Shown in pieces: positions 47,377 to 58,164 of a stretch of 64,000 nucleotides of DNA. A program made the position numbers and the translations under genes. This DNA is from Morchella semilibera (Eukaryota > Ascomycota > Pezizomycetes > Pezizales > Morchellaceae). Every line of letters begins with the position of its first letter. Position 1 is the stretch's first letter. The stretch is taken from assembly GCA_009192285.1 (NCBI GenBank), contig WBVU01000008.1, forward strand, positions 310,001 to 374,000, written 5' to 3'. The notes beneath the pieces are model-generated. The model worked only from the letters and a program-made list of their open reading frames with translations. It was not told the origin of the DNA and did not search any database.

Positions 47377-50300
47377 AGCGGCCCCGGTGATGCCCAGCTC
47401 AGCGAGCACCGGCTCGACAACAACATCCCACAGCCACTTCATCGTCAACTTCACGCTCCTATTCCGTTTCTGATACGTCGGCACACTCCCGCGAACATGC
47501 TTGTTCGTAAGGTCAAAAATATGCTTTTCCGCCTCCTCCCTCTGCCATCGCGACAGTTTTATGCTCCTGATGCTCTCCGTCGTCACGAGTATAGCTTGGC
47601 AGTGCTCCTTCCAGCAATTGAAGACGACGATCGGGCCCTCCGCCGCCATCCGCCTCAGCTCCTCCCCCGTAGGGGGGAGTAGAAAGTTCTCGTAGCCCTC
47701 TAGGCTCCGGATCTTGGCTAGGGACTCCTCTAGTTGCTCCACGGCCTCCTTTCGCCGCGCGAGGAGGCCCCCCTCGCCGAGGTGGGCGAGTTGCTCGCTC
47801 AGCCCCCCACGCTCCTGGGGTGCCCAGACCGCACTGTCGAGTTCGCGGCGGAGAGAGTCGAATACTTGGTACAGCTCTGGGTGCGCGGTTTGGAGATCCG
47901 ACATGTCGCTGCGGCAGTCCATGATGAACCCCCTGATTATCCCACGGCCGAGCTCGAGGAGCCGGAGTGCCCGCTCGGCCCCACGGCCGGCCTCGAGGGA
48001 GGCACTGGCCGCGACGATGGGTACCCCGGAGAGCATCTTGATGAGTGCCTCCTGGTCCGACCTAGCAAGGGACGGCGGTGTAACTCGCGGCATCAGCTTT
48101 ACGCACTCCTCGAAGATGTCGGCGGCCTCGTCCCATCGCTTCGACCTCGTCAGGGCATCACCGATGCGGGTCGCTGCGCGGATCCTGGTGAGTGGTGGTG
48201 CCGTGGGGCTCTCCCAGGCGTCGCGGAATGTGACGAAGGAGCGCTCGCCGTCAGGGCCGGTGCTCTCGAGTGCCTCGTAGCGGGTGAGGTAGCATCGGGC
48301 GAGGGTGTCGAGGGTCTCTGCACGGTTCGGGTGCTCGTCGTCGATATGCAGGGCGGCCTGCTCAAGGCAGTGGATCGCGTGGTCGATGGAGGGCATGTCG
48401 CGGTCGCGGTGGTATTTACTACGCAACAGGCGGCCAAGGAGGTGGGCAATCTCGGGCGCGGTGATGTTGATGCCGCCGGTCTTGAGGAGGTCCCAGGCTT
48501 GCTGCGTGAGTGATATTGCGTGGTCGAGGTCGCGCCAAAAGGCCGTGAAGTCGCGGTGGCGGCGATGGAGGGCCTCGGCCACGATGTAGAGCCGGCGGCA
48601 GATGTTCTCGTCCCCCTCCGGCGTCATCTCGAGACAGTGTTCTCCCATCGTGATGGCACTGAATAGGTCCTCTCGTTTGCCGCACGCCTTGTATCGTTCA
48701 AGAAGCCGCTCGCAGAGCTCGGTCATACGCTGCAGACGAGATCTGTGGTCGGGTGGCGTGCAGTCGAGGCCCTCCCTCGCCGTCTTGACCGCCAGCTCGA
48801 GGTCCCCCATCGCCCCAATGCGGCGATGCCTTATCTTCAGCAGCTCGCTCAGTCTACTGAGATACTCGCCCTTTGTGGCCGTCAAGTCCTCCGCGCTAGC
48901 CACCGAGGCATAGCTACTATTCACTGCCCGCTCCAGGTCCTTGACGTTCCCCATTCGATCGTAGCGTATATGATACGCCTGTGCCAGAATGCCCAGCACG
49001 CGCGCGCGATCCGGATGTCCGACCCCGGCCGCGGCCGCAGCCCGCTCCATTACCGCCACAGAAGCATTAAGACCCTCCTCGCCATCGCCGTGGAGGCGTC
49101 TCGTGCGCTCCGCCAGTTTTATCATTGTCCCGGGGACGATTCTGTGACCCATTGGGATCTCTTTGAGGGCCAAGCGGGTGAGGAGGATTGACATCTCGGG
49201 GTCTCCTTCCTCTTTGCCGTGGTCGAGGATCGTTGCGAGGTTGAGCATCCGCTCTGGATAGAGCTGCGCGCCGCGGGGGGTCCTCTGCATCGACTCTTTG
49301 GCGTATTTTGCGGCCTCGGCAATGTCGGAAGGCTGTCTGAATGTGTGCGAGGTATACCGCTCTAGGAGCTGCATCGCGAGGTTTCCCATGAGGCCCGGTG
49401 CATCGACGGTGCTGCCTTCATCTTCACTAGCCTCCAGCGCCCGCCGAAGCGTCGATATGCCTGTGTCAATGTCCGCCTTCGTCCCGTAGACCCGGAAGCG
49501 GCCCATGTAGGTGTTTCCCAGGTTGAGCAGCCGCCCCGCGTGCTCCGGATGGTCCCTCGGCGTCGCTTCCGACGCTGCCTTTGCAAACTGTAGGGCGCGG
49601 TCGACGTCCGCCGCGTCGGACCCGTGCTTGTGGCGTCTATATAGAGCGGCGCTGATATTTGTCTGGAGATAGAGCAGCTCCTCGCCCCCAGCGACGCCGA
49701 GCGCCCCCTCCAAAGTCTCGATACACCGATCAATATCCGCGCGGTCACCGCGCATCAGGTACCGATCCGATAGAGCCTTTCCTAGTACCTGAGAAGCCGT
49801 TCCATACGCGCTCTCCGTGGGCTCCGTCGCCGCCAGGGCAATCGTAGCGGTCTTGATGCAGTTATCTAGGTCTTCCGCCTTGTTCTGCTCTTGGAAACGC
49901 AGATATAGTCCCACCGCGAGGTCCATGAGTGACTTTACGTCTGCATCACCGCTATCAACCACCGCCTGCAGCTTCATGAACCTGCCCGTATCGGTAAGAG
50001 TCTTTATCCTCCACTGGAAATACTCCATCTTTGGATGCGACTCAGGCAGCGCCCCGACTCCGTCCATTACCGCCGCAAGGATCCCCGCGTCATCGTTGGG
50101 GTTCCGCAGCTCCATCGCGCTGATCAACCCCCCGAGGGCGCAGGCATATAAATCGCTGTCCTCCACGCCGAGTGCCATGGCGAGCTGAAACCGCTCGATC
50201 GACTTCTCAATGTCCCCCCGGTGGTACAGCCACCTAGCCAGCTTAAAGTGCACGAATGCCAACTCCGTGTCGCTCACTCCCATCCCGTGTACCGCGCGAT

Positions 50301-51318
50301 ACGCTGATTCCAGGACTGTCCTCTCTTCCGCCAAAGCAATACACCTATCTAGATCTTCTGGCTTCTGCAGTACATCGTACCGCTGCGAGTGCGCTTTGCA
50401 GAGAAGCTCCGTGATTGGTATTCGCACTGGTGTGTCTTCCTCCAGGATACCGAGCGTACGTGAGAGTAGTTCGATCTGGGCAGACAGGTCTGAGAGCTCC
50501 CAAGTGTGCAGCCAGCTCAGGTTGTGAATCTCGACGAGGTTAATAATGGCAGCGCTTCGGATAGTGCGCGGCGGGGCAAGCAGTGAGACTGCGATGCGGG
50601 CGTGCCGGAAAGCCCCCGCGAGTGAACGTGTGTTTAAGGTGCGAGCGAAGTGCGTCCGATAGGCGGTGGAGAGTATGTAGTGCGCTGCGGGGTGGTGAGG
50701 TGATTTGGTCGGTATAGAGAGGAGAAAGGAACGGGCTTCGCGGATTGACAGCTCAGAAAGGGCATCGGCCCTCATAGGGCTGTGTGCATCTACGAGATTG
50801 AAGAGGAGGGCATCATCGGCGGGGATCGGGGCCGGCCAGAGGTCCGGTATAGGAGTGTCGTCGGGCGGGTATTCCACCATGTCGGGTTCATTGCTGTCAT
50901 CGGAGCAGGACTCGCCGTTCTTATCTTTGCCCTGTGTGCGAGAGGCGCTGGTTGAGGCATCGTCGCCGTCGTCGCCGTCGTCCTCGTTGTCGTCGCTGTC
51001 GACCTCTGCCTCCACCTCTGGCGCTGCGGGCTCGGCGGGCTCGGAGACTACTTTGCTTTTGCCTTTGCCTTTACCCCTATCCGGATATTTATGTGCACCT
51101 ATATCTGTATCCGTATTGCTCTGTGTATCTGCATTCATATCCCCATTCGCATCTTCAGTTCGTCCGTGGTTTTGGCTCTGGTCAAACATGCTGGTGCCCA
51201 GGTCCGCGTGTTCTGCGGCGGCTTTTTCTACGAGTGCCACTGCGGAATCTATGTCCATGTCCGGTGCTCCCTGCAGGTAAAGACCACAGCACACATTAGC
51301 CTTATTCCTTGTAGTCAT
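46531..51318 (-). CDS. TPR-CHAT protein (caspase-like CHAT protease with TPR array)
   Basis: A 1595-residue intronless frame from ATG at 51318. Residues about 1-190 are disordered and acidic (DSDDNEDDGDDGDD). Residues about 190-1150 are tetratricopeptide-like helical repeats, with recurring YxxxGDxxDIDRCIxxLExAL units. Residues about 1220-1595 form a CHAT domain. The catalytic pair is present: His1460 in HFACHG (codon 46939-46941) and Cys1506 in LSACST (codon 46801-46803). The end reads WAPFIHTGA, as is usual in fungal CHAT proteins. A glycine run at about residue 1310 comes from a GCC repeat near 47341-47382. CHAT is a caspase-fold cysteine protease family; TPR-CHAT proteins are effectors of regulated proteolysis. 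Upstream on its strand lies a pyrimidine-rich tract. A divergent gene 2.7 kb away may encode its substrate (inference). Confidence 0.9.
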
Positions 51319-51419
51319 GTGAATTCATGGCGGAGAACGGGGGGGGGGGGGTAAGAGCGACAGCTCGAGATGGTGCGACAGCCCCCCGTTCTGGGTGCTT
51401 TAGAGACTTTGCATAAATG

Positions 51420-51512
51420 GAGAAAGATGGAGAGAGGGGGGATAGGGGGGATGGGGGAGAGGGTAAAATAGTAGAGGCCTAGGAGAGAGAGTGGATCTAT
51501 ATATATTTCGGC
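51420..51512 (-). promoter_or_regulatory. probable CHAT gene promoter: CT-rich tract with TATA-like box
   Basis: On the gene's strand a TATATATAG box (about 51499-51507) is followed by a C/T-rich tract (CTCTCTCC, then CCCCCATCCCCCC) ending about 100 bp before the ATG at 51318. The order TATA then CT tract then start codon is common in filamentous fungi. Confidence 0.4.
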
Positions 51513-51642
51513 CATCCGATAATTTGGCAGAGTTAAGCAAAGAATAGACCAGCGCCAAGCCACCAAGTCACCTACCGCAAAGGCGGCGCTGGCTCCCCCC
51601 TACCCACCCCACTTCCATCTCTCTATCCTTTTCTCATACTGG

Positions 51643-51990
51643 TCAATCATCATCACTACTTACAAATCCAATGGAGAACCTGAACCCTCCCGGGCCCTCA
51701 AATGGCATATTGTACTTCTTATGTCGGCGGGCCCGCATCTCAGGTATGTCGGGGCTGGACGGGTCGCTCAGTTGTACATGTTCAATAAACCTGGACAGCA
51801 AGACCTCGGTTATGTGATCTATGGGCGGCCGGGGTGGGTCATCGAGCGCGGGCGACGGGAGGTCTTCGGAGTCCAGTGCAGGTGGGGGGAATGAGGAGCC
51901 GGAGGAGGAGGAGGGGAGCGTGAGGGAGGTGAGGGCGCCGCGGGGGGTGCCGGGGGGGGAGTCGGAAGTGTTGGAGGATGAGGGCGCCAT
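51643..51990 (-). CDS. small disordered hypothetical protein
   Basis: With the ATG at 51990 the frame encodes 115 residues: a Ser/Pro-rich first half, then DHITEVLLSRFIEHVQLSDP (possible helix) and a C-terminus ending GFRFSIGFVSSDDD. The frame is open upstream but that extension is low-complexity. No family recognised. It lies on the CHAT gene's strand, with 324 bases between its stop and the CHAT start, so it could be an independent small gene. Codon-level support is modest. Confidence 0.45.
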   Translation of the reverse strand: MAPSSSNTSDSPPGTPRGALTSLTLPSSSSGSSFPPPALDSEDLPSPALDDPPRPPIDHITEVLLSRFIEHVQLSDPSSPDIPEMRARRHKKYNMPFEGPGGFRFSIGFVSSDDD

Positions 51991-52941
51991 GGATGCTTGT
52001 GTATAGATAGATGGTAAAGCTAGAATCGTTTGTTGGTGGTGTCGGTAGTAACTCTGGAGTAGTAGGGATGAGCTATTACATATATATCTACAAGCAAGTA
52101 AGTATCTCTGCGGCGAAGGCCTTGAGGACCCAGTGTCAGATATCAACTCAAGGTACTACCTCCTTTTACAAGAGCTACTCTTACCACTGCCCCCCCCCTC
52201 CCCTACATCCTTCCCACCCTCTTGACTACCTACGGAGTATGACTCGTCGTTTTGCATGTGGGGCTACTGTATGCGTACTCGCAAACTCATGGCCTTTCCG
52301 AACTCGGCCACGGGGGTATGGTTCTCACGGGGGTATGGTGCAACGCCTAACATCAAGAGAGTCCAAGGCAAATTGGTAAAAAACAATGTATGAATAGGAT
52401 ACCCTAGTTTTCCTTGCGTCCACAACGCTCGTTTTTTTCGACGTTCTTGGTTGTTGCATCATACCCCCCGTGGGAGGCCTTGTGCATACATAACCAATCA
52501 ATTTATCACTCAAAGTATGTAACTGGTCATGTCTCAAAGGCACCAATTACCATCTCTGCCCTGTTGTTACTATTATTATTTGTGATACAGCCTTGAGCAG
52601 CGCGATCGGACATCATACGTTTATGACTAGCTATCGGATCGATACCTAAATGATGCCCCGCGGAATGAGGCTCTACCAGCTATGTAAATGCATCGGGATG
52701 ATATGAATCATCGATGGAAAGTGCTCAAGATTCACAACTGAAATGAATTGTTTTACGATGGGGGAATGAGTCAAGAAAGAACAAGCCGACACTTTTCGTG
52801 GCACATTTTTTCAATTACTATCCAGTAATAAAATATGAACAAAAATATGAACAAAACGTACGTGGATTCCATGGCCCATATTATATGAACACACCAATTA
52901 ATTATAATCTGATTCGTTTACATACTTTAACGCCGGAACGA

Positions 52942-53006
52942 ATATTCTTGGCGTTTTTTTTCTGTATGCAATATTAGTCGTGTTCTAAAATATGTGACCG
53001 CGAGCA
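52942..53006. mobile_element. CTCGCAA-family MITE, partial copy
   Basis: Contains TTCTTGGCGTTTTTTTTCTG, then TATGCAATATTAGTCGTGTTC and ACCGCGAG, matching the right half of the full copy at 53182-53303. The left half is absent. Confidence 0.5.
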
Positions 53007-53181
53007 GAAGAAATTCCACACCAGACTTGTTTATCCGGGGGGTGGGGGGCAGCATTTCATCGCTCCATACTAAGAGAGGGGCTTGGGTGGGTGCTATATC
53101 GTTGTGTGTGGGGTACACTTGTGGGGTACATGTCCCTGTTCTGTCACCTGCGGGGCTGCGGTCGGCAACCGTTTACAGGTT

Positions 53182-53303
53182 CTCGTAGGTCCATGACGTT
53201 TCCGAACACAAACGCTATTGCATGCCATACAAAAGGTCAATCTTGGCGGTTTTTTTTGCGTATGCAATATCAGTCGTGTTCGGAAACAATATGCAATTGC
53301 GAG
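53182..53303. mobile_element. TA-flanked palindromic MITE, CTCGCAA family, copy 3
   Basis: 122 bp from CTCGTAGGTCCATGACGTTT to AACAATATGCAATTGCGAG, with arms sharing CGTTTCCGAACAC. TA follows the right end; the left TA is mutated. Interior TATTGCATGCCATACAAAA is shared with the other copies. Confidence 0.7.
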
Positions 53304-53403
53304 TACCAGATTGAACATCATCTATCCACTCTGCCCACTCTGCTATACACCATTTTCTTCTCCGGCGTTGTCCCCAGCCTCCTCCCTTTTTTTTTTTTTT
53401 AAC

Positions 53404-53485
53404 CTTCTCAGCCTTTTCTTCGGCCCTCCTTTCTTCAGCCTTATCTTCAGCCTTCTTCTCTTCAGCATTTTCTTCACCCTTCCCC
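53404..53485. repeat. imperfect CTTCAGCC(T)TTT repeat
   Basis: About six units of 10-17 bases, built on TTCTTCAGCCTT, follow a 15-base T run. On the minus strand they read as KAEEK/KAEDK/RRAEEK units in an open frame of 100 codons that continues into a MITE, so I do not call a gene. It could be a pyrimidine-rich promoter tract for the plus-strand gene at 54052. Confidence 0.45.
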
Positions 53486-54051
53486 GCACCGCGCACGATA
53501 TATACGGACACTCCCAAAAACGAACCACACAGGTAAGAAAAGACCCCTGAGTCTTTTACGCAGCTTGGGCATGGCCTGGCTCCCAGTATGGATTATCTTC
53601 TGAAGCACTGGTTGGATGGTGTAGATCAGCTCTTCTAATAGTAATCTTGATCCCATCTCTGTCGGGTTGAGGCTCAACAATCCAGCTCGGTTCGTTACTC
53701 CGGTATCTGATAAGTTGTCAGGCCAAATTGCAACGAGGCACTTAAACCCTTTCTAGTAACCGTGATATAAACAGCGCAAGAAACTGAAATATTGATGCAA
53801 ATTGTGATGCATGCCAAGGACTACCACATAGACTTTCTAGGCGTTACATTCATCACGTTGCCATAAAGGGTTTAGGTGACTGAAAATTAGCCTAGATACA
53901 CAGCCAATTTTTGAGTGGTTACACGCATGAAGAATAGGGTTAGGGGCAGACCGCTAGGACCGGCATATGCATACCCCTCCCCCGCCCGCGCCAGCGTGCT
54001 GGGGTCTACTAATACCTAACTACCCTTGATACGATAGTGAGATACACTTCC

Positions 54052-54975
54052 ATGGAAACATCTCCAGAATCTCCAAGGAACAAAACACCTACTACGGCCA
54101 TGCCCATGACCTCCGTCTTCCAACCCGCTCTCCTCCCCCTCTCCGCCGTCTCCCTCGGCCGTCTCATCAGAAACACCAAATCCCCACACCAAGACTACCT
54201 CAACCCCACTCTCCCGACCCCCCCGGAAACGCTCAAGAACCCACAGGTCGGCTACCGCGAGCTGATCACGTCCACCCGGACAATCAAACTCCGCGGGCGG
54301 CTGATGCAGCTCCTCCGCGCGTCACACGAGTCCCACAAACACTCCCAGCTGGACCTCTCCGCCACAAGCGCCTACACCTACTCCCTCTGCAACAGCACCT
54401 CCTTCTTCGAGGCCGCCTGCGGCACGCAGGCCGTCCGTGCGTGGCTCCAGGACACCATCGAGAGAGGCGATGACGCCTATCTCGTTGTGGGGTATCACAC
54501 GGTTGTCGATGCGCAGTTTGGGGCGGGGCGCGCGCAGGGCACGGTGGATATGCAGGTGGGATCGGTAGGGGTCGCGGAGGTGACGGGGTTTCCGGGGGTA
54601 AAGGGGTTGGATGTTGGGGCGGCGGTGGAGTGCGACGTGGGGAGGGTCTCGACGAGGTGGTTCGTGGCGCCGGGGGAGCAGGTGTACGCTGTGCAGTATA
54701 GGAAGGTGGCGTTCAGGTGGTATAATTGGAGAAAGAGGGTGGAGAGTGGGATGTTGAAGGAGAATATGTGGAGGGTTTATGCGGGGAGGGGGGGAACGGA
54801 CGATACGGGAGAGGACGATACGATGGAAGCGGTGTTGGTCGGGGATGAGGGGGTGGAGGTGGGGGGAGGTGGGAAGAAGGATGAGGACGAGGATGAAGAA
54901 GAAGAAGAGGAAGAGGAAGAGGAAGAAGAGGAAAAGTGGGTGAGCGAGGATGGGGAGGAAGTGTGGGTGTTGTAG
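54052..54975 (+). CDS. candidate gasdermin-like protein (hypothetical)
   Basis: An intronless frame of 307 residues from ATG at 54052 (context TTCCATGG). Residues 1-65 are Pro/Thr-rich with LPLSAVSLGRLI. Residues about 70-230 form a compact predicted alpha/beta region with a helix (RGRLMQLLRASHE), then DDAYLVVGYHTVVDA (141-154) and, after glycine/valine-rich strands, VAPGEQVYAVQYRKVAF (205-221). The pair of a YxVxG/T strand and a later PxGxVxAxxxRxV strand recalls the N-terminal pore-forming domain of gasdermin-like proteins; this is pattern memory, not a search result. The C-terminus is a long acidic tail with an uninterrupted run of glutamates from a GAA/GAG repeat (54894-54932). Fungal gasdermin-like proteins are known to have a short C-terminal inhibitory tail removed by a clustered protease. 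Alternative: an unrelated fungal family of unknown function. Confidence 0.45.
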   Translation: METSPESPRNKTPTTAMPMTSVFQPALLPLSAVSLGRLIRNTKSPHQDYLNPTLPTPPETLKNPQVGYRELITSTRTIKLRGRLMQLLRASHESHKHSQLDLSATSAYTYSLCNSTSFFEAACGTQAVRAWLQDTIERGDDAYLVVGYHTVVDAQFGAGRAQGTVDMQVGSVGVAEVTGFPGVKGLDVGAAVECDVGRVSTRWFVAPGEQVYAVQYRKVAFRWYNWRKRVESGMLKENMWRVYAGRGGTDDTGEDDTMEAVLVGDEGVEVGGGGKKDEDEDEEEEEEEEEEEEEKWVSEDGEEVWVL

Positions 54976-55767
54976 AGGTATTATGTGTGGGGTTCATATA
55001 TATAGCTCTCGATTAGAGAATTGATAGTTAACCATCATCCCAAGTGGTCATACCACAATTAACATAAACTCATGGAACTATGCAGCCCATCGGTCAGTGA
55101 TACCTAGAGCACCTTTTCCCTCCGGGATAAGTGTAAGCCACTCGTCTTGGGCACTGGTATCGGTCGATCCTAGTGACATGAGCATAACGTAATTTACCTA
55201 GAGCTTCTTCATCTTCCTTTTCATGACGGAATGTCTCGGCGTTAATTCCTTGCCTCTTGCAATATTACACAGTGAGGCTCCATGGTGGCATTTCGATTCA
55301 TCAATAGGGTGGTATGTAAGTATATTGTATTATCCGCTTGAGCGAGGGTGCAAGGAATTCATGCCATAGCCCAATACTTCGTACCCACAAACAAAACGGC
55401 ATGACCGAAAAACAAAAAAGGGAAGGAGGGTTCAAGTAATTGATTTAATTGCCTGATTGATTGATTGAATTCATATCCGCACCTTGCGCTGCCATTAATT
55501 CCACGAGACCTCCGCATTGCGGGCTGTATATGTGCATACAGTAGATTAACTGCGCGCCATATGGAATTCATGAATTTCTATACGCGCACCCACATAGCTA
55601 GCGGTGAATCTTCTAGTCGAAGCTGGCATAGCTCATAAAGGCGCGGCGGCTATATAGATATTCCTGGTCTGGTTGATTATGATTCATGATTAGTCTATTA
55701 GCGGTCCATATGATACATAGCTATTCTGGAGATGATGATAATGGTAACTTGTTGATTGTAGGGCTGT

Positions 55768-55957
55768 GATCGGAGGGCTGTCGGGGGATAAAGAATTCAG
55801 CCTCCAGCGGAGCTCGGGCCCCTTAAGCCTCCGACAGGAAAATAAGGTTCATTTTTCCCCCGATATCACATTTGAGAGCCCGATATCACATTTCAGGATC
55901 CGACATGGGAATCTGAGAGGGTCGGTGGTTTCTCCGACATTTCTCGGAAGGTTGATG
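55768..55957. repeat. dispersed repeat family C, copy 4
   Basis: Best match to 1612-1762: GCCTCCAGCGGAG, AGGAAAATAAGGTTCA, a doubled TATCACATTT with GAGAGCCCGA between, GGATCCGACA(T/C)GGG and GGTTTCTCCGACATTTCTCG occur in the same order and spacing. Confidence 0.6.
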
Positions 55958-56474
55958 CTCTAGACCCTACGGGATGGGTATGAGACTAACATTAGGGCTA
56001 ATCAAGGTTGGGTTGCGTTGAGCTTTTTAGTTCCTCTATTTTGGTAAAGTGTTGAAGAAAACCACAACTCGAGCTAAGACTTCAACTCACTTAAGGTAGG
56101 CTAGGGACCGCGACTTGCGAGCTAAAGAGTCCATCCCGTTCTAAAGAGAGTTGAAATCGCTCAGGAGGGTAAAGTATGCACTAGGTATGGAATGGCGTAC
56201 AGTGGCAGGCAGGGAATAATGAGACTAAGGAAATATCCCGACAGCCTCTAAGAAAACTCGAATACGTTTAAGAAGGTTCAACTGGTTGAGCTTTTAGTTT
56301 CAGGGGGCACTGAAAGTCCCAACTCAGATAAGCCTATCCATTAGACAAAAAACTCGTACTAAAATGTCCAACCCATCCGACTTGTCCAACCCAACTTTGA
56401 TTAACAAGCGTGTCTACAATCCGGTGGCCGAGTCTTGGCACTTTTTACATGCAAAAATAAAAATAGGTTAAGTA

Positions 56475-56631
56475 TCCCTTAGTCTGTCAATGCTGACCCC
56501 CCTATAATAGAGGAATTAAATTTGTATGGAAGATCTATTATTTGATAAGGGAGATAACGGGGTCTGTTAGTAAAGCCACAGAAAATTTGCTTCTTCTTGG
56601 GGGGTCAGCATTTTACTGACAGACTAAGGGA
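56475..56631. mobile_element. TA-flanked MITE, TCCCTTAGTCTGTCA family
   Basis: 157 bp with a perfect 15-base terminal inverted repeat TCCCTTAGTCTGTCA, after which both sides continue to ATGCTGACCCCCC (the right arm has a 5-base spacer). TA flanks both ends (56473-56474 and 56632-56633). The interior is AT-rich without coding capacity. Clean Tc1/mariner or pogo-type structure. Confidence 0.8.
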
Positions 56632-57629
56632 TAAGTAAATGTCATCGCTGATAGCTTTTCAACCAGATAAGATATTAAAACCAATGCGATTAAAATCTTC
56701 ATCACCTTATACTTGGAGTATAATTTGATACTATATATTTTCCACAGCTTGTCTTGTCAAGGCCCGTGGAACCATACTTATTTTGTTAGTTAGGGTTGTC
56801 TAGGGTTATCTAGGGTTATTTAGGTTTAAAGCAGTAGTACCTACCCCTGCTAACAAACCCGCACTTCATGCAGGTACATAACTGTCTTAGCAATAAGACA
56901 CCTACCCCTGCATGACCCACACACTGCCGGTTCCGGGTTTCACTAGGGGAGACCGACCACCTCGCGACCGCGGGGTTTTTTTGCTTCCACCCCCTATTGA
57001 TGTAGGAGGTCATCCACATGGCCGCCCAAAGCAGCTTGACTATGGCCGCCTCCCAGCACACTTACCCGCCGCTACCTCCTGGAATTATCTTTTGAGGTTT
57101 CGAGATATTTCCTTCCACTTATACCACCCCCAGTACCATGCCAAACCAATTAATACTACCTTCAATACCATAACCAGTGCCGAGTAAACCACCACCACTA
57201 CCACCGAAATTAAGCAGAATTTATTAACCCCCAAGACCATGCTGAATGTGTTAGCCTCAGCCTCATAACCCGCAGGGGGGGGGGGGGGCTCACAAGTGTG
57301 TACCTACATGTACTTAATCCAGACGGGGGATCATGGGCGTAAGGGTTGGATATAGGGCGGCGGAGGGCAAGACGGAGGGTATGACTAGGCAAGAGCTACT
57401 CAACAAAAAGATCTGCATATTCCACATGTAGGTACAAATATAACTCCTCTCCTATAGGGCGTTCGTCTTGTACCTAATAGCTTAAGTCTATAGATAGATG
57501 CGCATTCCGGTCGTGTTCCATCCGATGACTTATTACCCACCGCTGTACCAACTAGAGGAGGCAACTATACGACACACTGTCTGGTTGTATACTTGTGTAC
57601 GGATCTTCTTGAGAAAATCCCTTCCTGTG

Positions 57630-58047
57630 TGTAAAGGGATATCTCAGAAGTCACTAAGATATGGCTAATGCTAAGCGATAGTTCTGTAGCTTTTAAACTT
57701 GTAATATTGTAGACCGGATTCCGTTCCGCTTGAGAGGATGATGATTCCCCTAAGAGACCGGGAATCACTACCGCAGCTATTATACTGAAGAACCCCCTTA
57801 ACCCGTTAAACTCTCCTCCAATAGCAAAATCTCATCGCATGCCCTCCCGCTACTGCCCGACGTTTACCAACGAAAGGTGGGGTTCAGGGTCCACTCATAG
57901 GGTGTGGTAGTGGTTGCCGAGTTGTAACCGAAACTCGCACTTCTGGACGTACGTCACTTCTTTTTTCCTCGTGCCTCATCTAGGACAATCCCATTGTACT
58001 ACTAGTACACTCTCCTGCTTGCACTTCCAAGGCCAATTCCTGATACA
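57630..58047 (-). repeat. 3' LTR of gypsy copy 2
   Basis: Aligns to the 389-bp LTRs of copy 1 from TGTAAAGGGATATCTC to the CA at 58047, but is about 418 bp long because of many small insertions after about 57745. Confidence 0.85.
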
Positions 58048-58164
58048 CTACACCCCCTTCAAGCCGGTCGTCCTCGACCGGTAACCCTTCATGGAAAAAA
58101 CCCCGTTGGGAAAAGCCATGATGAGGGAGGTTCGGGATTATGTGCTGTTGTCAACCGTGCGCTC

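Larger units (their letters stand above)
51991..54051. other. intergenic region between the CHAT side and the divergent 54-kb gene
   Basis: Holds two CTCGCAA-family MITE copies (52942-53006 partial, 53182-53303 full) and a CTTCAGCC-type imperfect repeat at 53404-53485 that in reverse would encode a Lys/Glu/Ala-rich stretch. No clear gene. Confidence 0.5.
54976..57629. other. intergenic region with repeats, no supported gene
   Basis: Contains a family C repeat (55768-55957), a TA-flanked palindrome (56475-56631) and a degenerate AGGGTT(A) run at 56782-56826. Open frames are below 100 codons and lack domains. Confidence 0.5.

Noticed and set aside
53215-53517. Lys/Glu-rich minus-strand frame of 100 codons
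   Set aside because: Made of a CTTCAGCC-type simple repeat joined to a MITE; no independent sign of a gene.
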